From Bacillota bacterium (lineage in GTDB: Bacteria > Bacillota > Clostridia > DSM-8532): a DNA stretch of 6,834 nt. Shown here piece by piece: positions 1-6,147 of this stretch. Where the stretch lies: contig JAEYPI010000036.1 of the NCBI GenBank assembly GCA_023410885.1, positions 1 through 6,834 on the forward strand, given 5' to 3'. The notes under the pieces are model-generated. The model was not told the origin of the DNA, ran no database searches, and saw nothing but the letters and a program-made list of their open reading frames with translations. Within the stretch, counting starts at the first letter, position 1. Each line of letters begins with the position of its first letter. The translations under genes were made by a program, and so were the position numbers.

Positions 1-121
1 ACCATGTTTCCTTATAGGCTCCAAGCCGCTCAACAATATAAGCTTGTGCCTGCGGAACTACTTTAATATTACTGATGAGAATAATAACGACCACGGCTAC
101 TAAAAAAAGAATGACCCACAT
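1..121 (-). CDS. SPFH/stomatin-family membrane protein (QmcA-like), N-terminal fragment
   Basis: This is the first 40 codons of a gene that runs off the left edge. The protein opens with one hydrophobic segment at about residues 2-17 (VILFLVAVVVIILI), followed by VVPQAQAYIVERLGAYKETW at 21-40. That string matches the start of the SPFH (band 7) domain in QmcA/stomatin-like proteins, where a V-P-Q-x(n)-V-E-R-x-G pattern follows a single N-terminal anchor. Family members oligomerise on the cytoplasmic membrane and organise lipid and protein microdomains. The ATG at 121 is set by a GGAGGT ribosome binding site 7 nt upstream. It lies 36 nt behind the nfeD-type gene. NfeD and SPFH proteins are a recognised functional pair, so the two are probably co-transcribed. 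The catalytic or scaffold role of this copy cannot be judged from the fragment. Confidence 0.88.
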   Translation of the reverse strand, partial: MWVILFLVAVVVIILISNIKVVPQAQAYIVERLGAYKETW

Positions 122-128
122 AAAAACT

Positions 129-134
129 ACCTCC
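129..134 (-). promoter_or_regulatory. Ribosome binding site of the SPFH gene
   Basis: GGAGGT on the minus strand, 7 nt before the ATG at 121. It fixes the start of the partial SPFH gene. Confidence 0.8.
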
Positions 135-157
135 AATATTTTAAATTTATTAATAAG

Positions 158-595
158 CTATTTTACGGACGCACTTACAACAAGCTTAACGCCCTCAATA
201 GCTTCAACCACCACTTCAGTGTTGGTAGGGATGGGGGTTCCGGTTTTGCTTACAGCACTCCAAATCTGTCCCTTCAATTTGACTTGCCCTGTGGAAAATT
301 CCGTAATATCCATGACAACAATACCTTTTTCACCAATCAGAGCATCAATATTGGTTTTATGACTCCCTACCTTGAGGTATTTGACGGCAACAGGCCTTGT
401 AAAAATGATGAGCACTACAGATACAGCTAAAAAGACAGTGATCTGGATCCATAGGGGTACATTGAAAAGGGCAAGAATAAAGGCAACTAAAGAACCTGTA
501 GCAAGCCAAATAGTGGTGAGACTGACGGTTAAAGCCTCAATGGCAATCAAAATAAGCATTAATCCAAGCCAGGTATAGACATAAATATTATCCAT
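158..595 (-). CDS. NfeD family membrane protein (short form)
   Basis: A short NfeD-type protein of about 145 residues. The N-terminal half carries two to three hydrophobic segments (about residues 8-22, 27-46 and 49-66), ending in the FTRPVA turn that commonly closes the membrane part. The C-terminal part, about 80-145, fits the soluble OB-fold NfeD domain: TNIDALIGEKGIV, then a G-Q-I-W strand, then V-V-V-E-A-I-E-G-V-K-L-V-V near the end. The N-terminal ClpP-like serine protease domain of long NfeD proteins is absent, as expected for the short form. These proteins partner SPFH proteins, and one follows directly. Two start codons are adjacent (ATGATG, at 598 and 595). AAGGAGG lies 4 nt before the first and 7 nt before the second, so I chose the second; the first would add one Met. 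The gene ends in TAG. No promoter is obvious in the 68 nt separating it from the GNAT gene, so read-through from there is likely. Confidence 0.88.
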   Translation of the reverse strand: MDNIYVYTWLGLMLILIAIEALTVSLTTIWLATGSLVAFILALFNVPLWIQITVFLAVSVVLIIFTRPVAVKYLKVGSHKTNIDALIGEKGIVVMDITEFSTGQVKLKGQIWSAVSKTGTPIPTNTEVVVEAIEGVKLVVSASVK

Positions 596-602
596 CATTC
601 AA

Positions 603-609
603 CCTCCTT
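603..609 (-). promoter_or_regulatory. Ribosome binding site of nfeD-type gene
   Basis: AAGGAGG on the minus strand, 4 nt from the ATG at 598 and 7 nt from the ATG at 595. The spacing favours the second of the tandem start codons. Confidence 0.75.
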
Positions 610-666
610 GTCGAGACCTATATATTTTATGGTCCATGAGCACTTTATATTTGCTTTTCTTAGCAC

Positions 667-1827
667 TTAATCGGCTTTGAGTGGCTCCGGCTCATTCACT
701 ATCCCGTCAAAACGCTTGAGATAGCATCTTCTACGGCGATGGATGCGCGTTTGGTAGTTTCGCCACATGGAATGAACGGCATGATTGGTTTCAAGCTCAG
801 GGGAAGCAATCGCCCTGACAATGCCATTTTTTAAGGCTGTTGAGGTCAACGCGTCCAACATGACATAGGGGACGCCCTTTGAGCGCAGCTCGGGCTTTAT
901 GGCCACCAGATACAAATCCAGTGTATCATTTTTCTTGATGGCCTCTAAAAATTGAATAAAGCCCAGAGGAAAGAGGCGCCCCTTGCTTTTTTGCGCGGCC
1001 TGTGAAAGTGAAGGAAGAATGATGCCGAATCCAGCCAATTGACCATCCTGGCTCTTTACCAAGCTGATATAGTCCACATTCACAAAGGAGAAAAACTGCT
1101 TGACATAGCTCTTAACCTGCTTGTCGGTAATAGGTACAACACCGTATAGATGCTCATAGCCTTTATTAAGAAGATCAAAAATCTCCGGTATGTAAGGGAT
1201 CAAATCTTTAGTTTTTGTAAGCGGCACTACGTCCAGCCCATACTTCTCCTTGGCTTTTTGGGCCAATGCAGAAATTTTACCGGCAGACTCGTTCTCAGGC
1301 ATGGTAATGTCAATCTCAATCCACTCTGCATCTTTAGTGTAGCCATAAGCCTCAATATGCTTCATATAATAGGGATAATTATAAATTGTGATAAAGGTAC
1401 CCATTTCCTCAAAGCCTTCAATGAGCATACCTTCCTTATCTAAATCACAGAATCCCAAAGGCCCGTGGACACCCTCCAACTCATTTTCCCTGGCCCAGGC
1501 TTCAACTGTATCAAAAAGCGCTTTGGAGACCTCGTAATCATCAATAAAATCAATCCAACCAAAGCGCGCATAGCGTTTACCCCATTTACTGATATAGCTA
1601 TGGTTGATGATGCCTGCAATTCGGCCCACAACCTTACCCTCTTTATAGGCCAGCCATAACCGTGCATCACTATACTCAAAGGCAGGGTTCTTTGTTCGGT
1701 CCAATGTAAATTTTTCGTCAGAGATCAGAGGCGGTACCCAGTACGGGCTATCTTTATAGAGCTCAAAAGGAAATTTAATAAAAGTGTTGAGCTGACGTTG
1801 ATTTTCTACTTTAACGATTTTTACCAT
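667..1827 (-). CDS. Long GNAT-fold protein of unknown substrate
   Basis: A protein of 386 residues from the chosen start, of a widespread but poorly characterised family usually annotated as GNAT-like N-acetyltransferase. Recognisable family blocks (numbered from the chosen start) are FELYKDSPYWVPPL at about 21-34, ARFGWIDFIDD at 87-97, HGPLGFCDLDKEGMLIEGF at 121-139, YNYPYY at 149-154, and a C-terminal MWRNYQTRIHRRRR at 354-367. LYLVAIKPELRSKGVPYVML at 305-324 resembles GNAT motif A, but the acetyl-CoA loop is degenerate (R-S-K-G-V-P instead of R-x-x-G-x-G/A), so catalysis is unproven. The reading frame stays open up to an ATG at 1872. However, the ATG at 1827 has AAGGAGT 6 nt upstream, and a TATAAT box overlaps the upstream start, so 1827 is strongly preferred. 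The gene is preceded by its own promoter. The basic RHRRRR-like tail could touch nucleic acid or phosphate; that is inference. Confidence 0.82.
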   Translation of the reverse strand: MVKIVKVENQRQLNTFIKFPFELYKDSPYWVPPLISDEKFTLDRTKNPAFEYSDARLWLAYKEGKVVGRIAGIINHSYISKWGKRYARFGWIDFIDDYEVSKALFDTVEAWARENELEGVHGPLGFCDLDKEGMLIEGFEEMGTFITIYNYPYYMKHIEAYGYTKDAEWIEIDITMPENESAGKISALAQKAKEKYGLDVVPLTKTKDLIPYIPEIFDLLNKGYEHLYGVVPITDKQVKSYVKQFFSFVNVDYISLVKSQDGQLAGFGIILPSLSQAAQKSKGRLFPLGFIQFLEAIKKNDTLDLYLVAIKPELRSKGVPYVMLDALTSTALKNGIVRAIASPELETNHAVHSMWRNYQTRIHRRRRCYLKRFDGIVNEPEPLKAD

Positions 1828-1833
1828 ATGGTT

Positions 1834-1840
1834 ACTCCTT
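1834..1840 (-). promoter_or_regulatory. Ribosome binding site that decides the GNAT gene start
   Basis: AAGGAGT on the minus strand, 6 nt before the ATG at 1827. No comparable site precedes the in-frame ATG at 1872, so the shorter protein is the likely product. Confidence 0.8.
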
Positions 1841-1870
1841 ACGGCCATCATTAGGGATAATCGCATTTTC

Positions 1871-1899
1871 ATTATACAATTTTCAGGGACACACTACAA
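1871..1899 (-). promoter_or_regulatory. Sigma-A-type promoter of the GNAT gene
   Basis: On the minus strand a perfect -10 box TATAAT (1871-1876) is separated by 17 nt from TTGTAG (1894-1899), which keeps the TTG core of the -35 consensus. The predicted transcript would start near 1864, giving a leader of roughly 37 nt that holds the AAGGAGT site. The -35 box sits inside the left arm of a perfect palindrome, listed separately. No terminator was seen between the yhaM-like gene and this promoter, so some read-through from upstream is possible. Confidence 0.62.
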
Positions 1900-1912
1900 C
1901 TTTTAAAGTTGT
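1896..1912. promoter_or_regulatory. Palindrome overlapping the -35 box (candidate operator)
   Basis: Two 8-nt arms, ACAACTTT and AAAGTTGT, are perfectly complementary around one central base. The palindrome covers four of the six bases of the predicted -35 box of the GNAT promoter. No T-tract follows on the minus strand, and an RNA hairpin would have to lose inner pairs to form a loop, so a DNA-binding site for a dimeric repressor is a better reading than a terminator. The regulator is unknown. Confidence 0.42.
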
Positions 1913-1946
1913 CAGGACAGCGGACCACTGGGTAATGTCTGATAGA

Positions 1947-2906
1947 TTAATCCTCTAGTTCAACTTTATAGACACTTCTTCGTTCCAATGACCAAACCGG
2001 ATCAGAAAATTGTCCCGGTTTTACATGACGTGTTGCGTTCTGGTAGTCATAGACGCGTGCATCAATGAGGTCGATATGATGCAAAAGCTCAGCCTCCAGG
2101 AATAAGGGCTTTTTAGGACTCCCGTACTCGGCTTCATAATGGTGGCTCACAATCATATGCTTGAGCAATAACAAGACCTCCTCGGATGCGCCTACAAGCC
2201 TGCCTGCACGGTCCAGTTCTTCCACCCCCATAATAATGTGACCCAAAAACTGTCCTTGTTTAGAGTATTCTGCAATGCCCAACTCATTACTGGCCAGTTC
2301 CCCAATCTTGGCCAGGTCGTGAATAATGACACCAGCAAAGACCAAGTCGGTATTAACTCCCTGATATACGCTACAAAGCGCCTCTCCGGTTCTGAGCATA
2401 CGAACAATATGATATAGCAGTCCGCTTCTGATGGCATGATGAAGACTCTTGGCTGCAGGATAGTAAAGCAGTTTTTCTTCCTTCTCGTCAAGAAGCTGCA
2501 TGACCACCGAACGTATCTCCGTATTTTTTATCTTTGCAGCAAAAAGATAGATTTCTTCAAGCATTTCCTCCGGTGTATAGGGAGCTGAGGGAACAAACTC
2601 GCCTATGAGCTTCTGATCCTCTTCATCAGCCAGCTTTATTTTATTGAGAGACAGCTGGAGCGCATCCTTCCATAAATCCACCCGAGCATTGACATAATAG
2701 AGCTTATTGGAAATCAGGGCATTATAGTCTGACTCACCGGCATCCCACCACTTGGCTGATACATCACCTGTTTGATCGGACAGCGTCATATCAAGATAGG
2801 ATTTTTTATTAGAAGAGACTTTGAACTCCACGGTTTTCAAAATATAAATACCATTGATCGTTTCGCCGGTTTTCAAATCAGATATCTTAATACCTTCAAA
2901 CTTCAT
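1947..2906 (-). CDS. yhaM: YhaM-type 3'-5' exoribonuclease (OB-fold plus HD domain)
   Basis: About 319 residues, close to the 314 of Bacillus subtilis YhaM. An N-terminal OB-fold nucleic-acid-binding domain spans about 12-95 (YILKTVEFKVSSNKKSYLDM, then SDQTGDVSAKWWD). An HD hydrolase domain follows at about 155-285. Its metal-ligand motifs are visible: HHAIRSGLLYHIVRM, then GVIIHDLAKIGEL with the HD pair near 196-197, GHIIMGVEEL, HMIVSHHYEAEYGSPKKP with a triple-His region, and LLHHIDLIDARV. The family degrades RNA and single-stranded DNA from the 3' end, depends on Mn or Co ions in the characterised member, and acts in the cytoplasm. All expected histidines and aspartates are present. Tandem ATGs occur at 2909 and 2906. 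A weak GGGGG Shine-Dalgarno lies 3 nt from the first and 6 nt from the second, so 2906 is chosen. It lies downstream of two terminators and therefore probably has its own promoter. Confidence 0.9.
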   Translation of the reverse strand: MKFEGIKISDLKTGETINGIYILKTVEFKVSSNKKSYLDMTLSDQTGDVSAKWWDAGESDYNALISNKLYYVNARVDLWKDALQLSLNKIKLADEEDQKLIGEFVPSAPYTPEEMLEEIYLFAAKIKNTEIRSVVMQLLDEKEEKLLYYPAAKSLHHAIRSGLLYHIVRMLRTGEALCSVYQGVNTDLVFAGVIIHDLAKIGELASNELGIAEYSKQGQFLGHIIMGVEELDRAGRLVGASEEVLLLLKHMIVSHHYEAEYGSPKKPLFLEAELLHHIDLIDARVYDYQNATRHVKPGQFSDPVWSLERRSVYKVELED

Positions 2907-2912
2907 CATTAA

Positions 2913-2917
2913 CCCCC
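2913..2917 (-). promoter_or_regulatory. Weak ribosome binding site of the yhaM-like gene
   Basis: GGGGG (in TGGGGGTTA) on the minus strand, 6 nt before the ATG at 2906 and 3 nt before that at 2909. It is the poorest Shine-Dalgarno sequence in the window, which suggests moderate translation. Confidence 0.5.
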
Positions 2918-2946
2918 AAAAAACGACAATCCATTCTTACAAATTA

Positions 2947-2975
2947 ATTGTACATGAACGTGGGCGAAAAATAAA
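2947..2975 (-). promoter_or_regulatory. Possible promoter of the yhaM-like gene
   Basis: On the minus strand TACAAT (2947-2952, five of six to the -10 consensus) follows TTTATT (2970-2975, three of six to the -35 consensus) with a 17-nt spacer. The -35 half lies in the T-tract of the terminator just upstream. A promoter is expected here because two terminators separate this gene from the HD-GYP gene, but this match is weak. Confidence 0.3.
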
Positions 2976-3000
2976 GGTGCGTTCCTAAAAGGAATGCACC
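2966..3000 (-). terminator. Rho-independent terminator, second copy in transcription order
   Basis: Minus-strand hairpin with 10-bp arms GGTGCATTCC and GGAACGCACC around a TTTTA loop. It includes one G-T type wobble and is followed by TTTATTTTTC. It lies 68 nt beyond the stop codon of the HD-GYP gene. The 25-nt hairpin is identical to the copy at 3024-3048. No T-tract exists on the plus-strand side, so it acts on minus-strand transcripts. Confidence 0.8.
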
Positions 3001-3048
3001 ACATGCCTCGACCCAGAATAAAAGGTGCGTTCCTAAAAGGAATGCACC
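2972..3048. repeat. Tandem duplication of a terminator hairpin unit
   Basis: A unit of about 29 bases, AATAAA(A)GGTGCG plus the rest of the hairpin, occurs twice with a 48-bp period (hairpins 2976-3000 and 3024-3048). The hairpins are identical base for base, including the same wobble position, while the sequence between them is unrelated. This points to recent duplication or to two copies of a dispersed small hairpin element. Confidence 0.8.
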
Positions 3049-3050
3049 TT
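3013..3050 (-). terminator. Rho-independent terminator, first copy in transcription order
   Basis: About 20 nt after the TGA of the HD-GYP gene. The same 10-bp hairpin as the neighbouring copy is extended here by two A-T pairs to 12 bp (3022-3050). It is followed on the minus strand by TTTTATTCT. It would end the HD-GYP transcript, and the second copy behind it is a fail-safe or a duplication. Confidence 0.82.
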
Positions 3051-3068
3051 GCCGATCACTCGCATTTT

Positions 3069-4133
3069 TCATATGTCCCATATATCCATGATTCGGTATT
3101 CTGGATTCCTTGATAGATCCACTTCCTTATGCTTGTACAGCATTTTTCCATTCTCATCGATGACAACTCTGATAACCGGACGACTGGGATAATCAGGATT
3201 ATACTTTGAAACCAATCCCTTTTCCCCTGAATTAAGCACAATTGCGGTGCCGATGGGATAATGGGCCACATGACGAATAAAGGCATCAAGCACTAATTTA
3301 TCAAAATGCTTGTTTGAAAGTGAGCACATGTAATCCACGACTTCATTGGGAAGCATCTTTTTACGATAAACACGGTCAGTAGTCAAGGCATCAAACACAT
3401 CTGCTACAGCCACAATGCGCGCCGGCATTGGAATATCAGTATTTTTAAGCTTGTAAGGATAACCACTGCCATCAATACGTTCATGATGGTAAAGGGCAAT
3501 AATATGGGCCGTTGAATTGATATCCCTGGAATTTCTTAAAATCTCATAACCGTAGACGGTATGTCTTCTCGTCTCATCGTATTCACTGACAGTCAGACTT
3601 GAAGGCTTCTGAAGAATGGCTTCATCTATTCTGACCTTTCCAATATCATGCAAAAGAGCACCGACACCCAAGTCCTTTAGGTTATCCCCCTTAACCCCCA
3701 TGGAAACACCGGTAATCAACGAGAAAATACAAACATTCACACTATGGGAAAAGGTATAATCATCAACAGAACGAATATCCGACAGGTTCATGACAATATT
3801 GTCGCTCTGCAGGATATTGGTCATGAGCTTATCTACAATCTCAAGAACCTTTTTGCCATCCACCGATACTTTTATGGTCGGTGTTGTCATCACATTTTTG
3901 ATCTGGGATTTAACCTCAGTAATAATTTCTTCCTTGATAATCTCGGGAACCAGAATACCCTTGGATAATTCATCCTCGATATAGAGCTCTGAAATGCTAT
4001 AATGTCTGAGCTTGATGATCATGTCCTCAGTGAGTTCCGCCCCTGCCGACAAGAGAATAATACCATCCAAGGATAGTATGGTACGTGCAACATGGACCCC
4101 CGGTTGAGCTCTTTCAAGACTCACTTTTCTCAC
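3069..4133 (-). CDS. HD-GYP domain c-di-GMP phosphodiesterase
   Basis: 354 residues. The N-terminal region at about 1-55 (LERAQPGVHVARTILSLDG, then LLSAGAELTEDMI) is the small conserved domain found before many clostridial HD-GYP domains. The HD-GYP domain spans about 120-290. Its metal and substrate motifs are all visible: H130 (FSHSVNV), H162-D163 in LLHDIGK, H191, H216-H217 in YHHERIDGSGYP with the diagnostic G-Y-P at 224-226, D245 in VAVADVFDALTTDRVYR, and K259. The tail at about 292-354 (YPIGTAIVLNSGEKGLVSKY) is a small beta-rich extension common in this group. The family hydrolyses c-di-GMP to pGpG or GMP in the cytoplasm. There is no membrane segment or receiver domain, so the input signal is unknown. 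The start is a GTG with GGAGGG 9 nt upstream. The gene follows a 225-nt leader and ends in twin terminators, so it may form its own unit. Confidence 0.92.
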   Translation of the reverse strand: MRKVSLERAQPGVHVARTILSLDGIILLSAGAELTEDMIIKLRHYSISELYIEDELSKGILVPEIIKEEIITEVKSQIKNVMTTPTIKVSVDGKKVLEIVDKLMTNILQSDNIVMNLSDIRSVDDYTFSHSVNVCIFSLITGVSMGVKGDNLKDLGVGALLHDIGKVRIDEAILQKPSSLTVSEYDETRRHTVYGYEILRNSRDINSTAHIIALYHHERIDGSGYPYKLKNTDIPMPARIVAVADVFDALTTDRVYRKKMLPNEVVDYMCSLSNKHFDKLVLDAFIRHVAHYPIGTAIVLNSGEKGLVSKYNPDYPSRPVIRVVIDENGKMLYKHKEVDLSRNPEYRIMDIWDI

Positions 4134-4358
4134 TGGGACTTACCCTCCAAATAAAGTAAAATAAAGCTGTAATTCTCTCTATATAACGGTTACAAGGGTT
4201 TTGTAGTAATACGCCTCAGTACCACCAAAGGCGAACGCTCTGCCTATTAAGGATTAATATCAGCTCCACAAGCCAATTTAGCGACCATTCTATCATCATC
4301 TATCGGCTTTGAACCAGTAAAACTTTAGTCCCATTTTAATTTTGATAAAGAAACGCAT
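4134..4358 (-). other. Gene-free leader upstream of the HD-GYP gene with possible RNA structure
   Basis: No convincing coding region exists here; the longest minus-strand frames stop after about 13-25 codons. On the minus-strand RNA several pairings are visible. An 8-bp stem AAGCCGAT (4302-4309) with ATTGGCTT (4270-4277), including one G-U pair, is enclosed by GGACTAA (4325-4331) with TTAATCC (4251-4257), which has one mismatch. A further hairpin pairs CGCCTT (4228-4233) with GAGGCG (4212-4217). I cannot match these to a known riboswitch class. Promoter-like pairs are weak, for example TTACTA, 17 nt, TTATAT. No clear terminator follows the phosphohexomutase stop codon, so the HD-GYP gene could be read from upstream. 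Confidence 0.35.
4143..4148 (-). promoter_or_regulatory. Ribosome binding site supporting the GTG start of the HD-GYP gene
   Basis: GGAGGG on the minus strand, 9 nt before the GTG at 4133. It supports the non-ATG start, which places the family's usual N-terminal residues (RKVSLERAQPG) at the beginning of the protein. Confidence 0.75.
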
Positions 4359-6092
4359 TTACTCAAGCAAAGGACGAACAACAGAAAGAACGTCATTCTT
4401 CAAATTTATGAGTTCCTTTTCTGCCCCTTCCAGTGAATCAGAGGATACGCCATAATAGATTTTAATCTTGGGCTCAGTGCCTGATGGCCGTATGCAGAAC
4501 CAGAAGCCTGAGCTCATCTTATAGTAGAGAACATTTGATTGAGGAAAATCCAGACTTGTTTTTTCTCCTGTTATGAGATTGACGGCAGCTTGAGCCTCGT
4601 AATCATAAATAACGGCAACCTCTGAATTCCCAAAGGATTTTGGATTTTTGCTTCTTAAGGATTCCATGGCCGCATTTATCTTCTCAAGGCCTTCCTTGCC
4701 CTTTAAGGTAAAGGAATCAATGCCTTCCTTAACATAGCCATACTTTTTAAAGACTTCCAAAAGCCCTTCATAGAGGTTCATTCCCCTTGATTTGTACCAG
4801 GCATAAACCTCAGCCACCAGCATAGCCGCCACTACTGCATCCTTGTCACGAGCATGGGTTCCGGCCAGATAGCCATAGCTCTCTTCAAAGCCAAAAATGA
4901 ATTTTTTAAGCCCCGTGTCATCAAGAAGTCTAATCTGCTCTCCAATAAATTTAAATCCGGTGAGTACATCCATGAGCTCCACCCCATAGTGACCGGTGAT
5001 TTGACGTGCTAATTCACTGGACACAATGGTTTTCACTACGAAGGAATTCTCAGGGAGCTCGCCCCTCATTTTCTTTTGAGAGAGGATATATTCTAAAAGC
5101 AGACATCCTGTTTGATTGCCGGTCAGCGTCAGGTATTCACCACAAGCATCTCTCACAACGACACCAATGCGGTCTGCATCGGGATCGGTGCCGATAATCA
5201 GGTCTACATCCTCTTTTTGAGCCATTTGAATAGCAATTTCAAAAGCGGCCTTTTCCTCCGGATTTGGATATTTAACCGTCGAAAAGTCGGGGTCCGGCAG
5301 CTCCTGCTCCTTAACCACCAGAACCTTCTCAAAGCCTATTTCTTCTAAAATTCTCCTTACGGGCTTGTTCCCGGCACCGTGAAGGGGCGTGTAAATCATT
5401 TTTGCGTCCTTCCCGTACGCTTTTGAAAGCATCGGATTGACGCAAGCCTTTTTAAGCGCTTCACAGTAAGCATCATCCACAGCTTTTCCGACTATGACTA
5501 AAAGCCCCTTTTGAAGTGCGTCTTCTTGATCCATACATTTAATGGCCGATATATCCGAGATGCCATTGACCTCATCAATGACCAAGTCGGATTCCTTGGG
5601 GGGAAGCTGTCCGCCATCACTGCCATAAGCCTTAAAGCCATTATATTCTTTGGGATTATGGCTGGCTGTGATGACTACACCGCCGGCACATCCAAGATAA
5701 CGTACCGCAAAGGAAAGCTCAGGAGTAGGGCGTAAATCGTCGAAAAGATAAGCCTTTATTCCATTACAGCCCATTACCAATGCGGTCTCTAAAGCAAACT
5801 CATAGGAACAGTGCCGGGAGTCATAGGCAATGGCTATACCTTTTTCTCCCCCACCCTGCTTTAATATGAAATTGGCAAGACCCTGTGCAGCTTTGCGCAC
5901 TGTATACTTATTTATACGATTGGTACCGGCACCAATAATTCCCCGCATACCACCCGTTCCAAATTCCAAGTCGCGGTAAAAACGATCCTCAATCTCTTTT
6001 TCATTATTCTGAATGCTTAAAAGCTCTGCCTTGGTATTTTCGTCAAAACAATGGTTCTCAAGCCAAAATCGATAATTTTCTCTGTAACCCAT
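4359..6092 (-). CDS. pgcA: Phosphoglucomutase/phosphomannomutase (alpha-D-phosphohexomutase, PgcA-type)
   Basis: 577 residues from the chosen ATG, matching the roughly 580 of Bacillus subtilis PgcA. The enzyme interconverts glucose-6-phosphate and glucose-1-phosphate (possibly the mannose forms too) in the cytoplasm, feeding UDP-glucose, glycolipid and polysaccharide synthesis. All four active-site loops are present: the phosphoserine loop TASHNP with the acceptor serine at 144, the Mg-binding loop GTDPDADR with aspartates at 303, 305 and 307, the sugar-binding loop GFEESYG at 401-407, and the phosphate-binding loop RPSGTEPK at 535-542. FGTGGMRG near residue 45 is also typical. The frame stays open to a TTG at 6131, but that start lacks a good ribosome binding site. 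MGYRENYRFW from the ATG at 6092 aligns with the MTWRKSYERW start I recall for PgcA, and GGAG lies 7 nt upstream. It sits 55 nt behind spoVS and is probably co-transcribed. Sugar preference cannot be settled from sequence. Confidence 0.93.
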   Translation of the reverse strand: MGYRENYRFWLENHCFDENTKAELLSIQNNEKEIEDRFYRDLEFGTGGMRGIIGAGTNRINKYTVRKAAQGLANFILKQGGGEKGIAIAYDSRHCSYEFALETALVMGCNGIKAYLFDDLRPTPELSFAVRYLGCAGGVVITASHNPKEYNGFKAYGSDGGQLPPKESDLVIDEVNGISDISAIKCMDQEDALQKGLLVIVGKAVDDAYCEALKKACVNPMLSKAYGKDAKMIYTPLHGAGNKPVRRILEEIGFEKVLVVKEQELPDPDFSTVKYPNPEEKAAFEIAIQMAQKEDVDLIIGTDPDADRIGVVVRDACGEYLTLTGNQTGCLLLEYILSQKKMRGELPENSFVVKTIVSSELARQITGHYGVELMDVLTGFKFIGEQIRLLDDTGLKKFIFGFEESYGYLAGTHARDKDAVVAAMLVAEVYAWYKSRGMNLYEGLLEVFKKYGYVKEGIDSFTLKGKEGLEKINAAMESLRSKNPKSFGNSEVAVIYDYEAQAAVNLITGEKTSLDFPQSNVLYYKMSSGFWFCIRPSGTEPKIKIYYGVSSDSLEGAEKELINLKNDVLSVVRPLLE

Positions 6093-6096
6093 GATA

Positions 6097-6103
6097 CCTC
6101 TCC
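6097..6103 (-). promoter_or_regulatory. Ribosome binding site deciding the pgcA-like start
   Basis: GGAGAGG on the minus strand, with the GGAG part 7 nt before the ATG at 6092. It supports this start over the in-frame TTG at 6131. Confidence 0.65.
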
Positions 6104-6116
6104 GTTCTGCATGCCA

Positions 6117-6135
6117 GGCATTGTCGGACAATACC
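6117..6135 (-). other. Short palindromic hairpin between spoVS and pgcA-like gene
   Basis: On the minus strand GGTATTGT and ACAATGCC form an 8-bp stem (one G-U pair) around CCG. No T-tract follows, so it is not a standard terminator. It could act as an operator, a barrier to 3' exonucleases protecting the upstream spoVS message, or a partial attenuator. It covers the TTG at 6131, a further reason to doubt that codon as a start. Confidence 0.4.
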
Positions 6136-6147
6136 CTGTATTATGTA

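Noticed and set aside
75..578. Plus-strand open frames opposite the nfeD-type and SPFH genes
   Set aside because: They are antisense shadows of clearly recognisable minus-strand proteins, with no family features of their own.
618..636. GACC/GGTC inverted repeat with an AT-rich centre between the GNAT and nfeD-type genes
   Set aside because: Only 4 bp are firmly paired and there is no T-tract, so it is not supported as a terminator.
1440..1679. Minus-strand 79-codon frame inside the GNAT gene
   Set aside because: It overlaps a well-supported family protein in another frame and has no recognisable domain.
1919..1933. CAG/CTG imperfect palindrome after the yhaM-like gene as a terminator
   Set aside because: It has a central mismatch, no loop and no T-tract on the minus strand.
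4219..4226. GGTGGTAC on the minus strand, like the core of a T-box antiterminator motif, in the HD-GYP leader
   Set aside because: The following bases are TGAGGCG instead of CGCG. No stem I landmarks or strong downstream terminator with a T-tract are visible, and the gene is not an amino-acid or tRNA synthetase gene.
4254..4320. Small minus-strand open frames in the HD-GYP leader (13 to 25 codons)
   Set aside because: They have no ribosome binding site, are very short and match no family I recognise.
4251..4358. Possible c-di-GMP (GEMM) riboswitch because CAAAGCC occurs in the leader
   Set aside because: The required upstream GGCAAACC-type segment, GAAA tetraloop and downstream receptor strand are not visible; a single short match is not enough.
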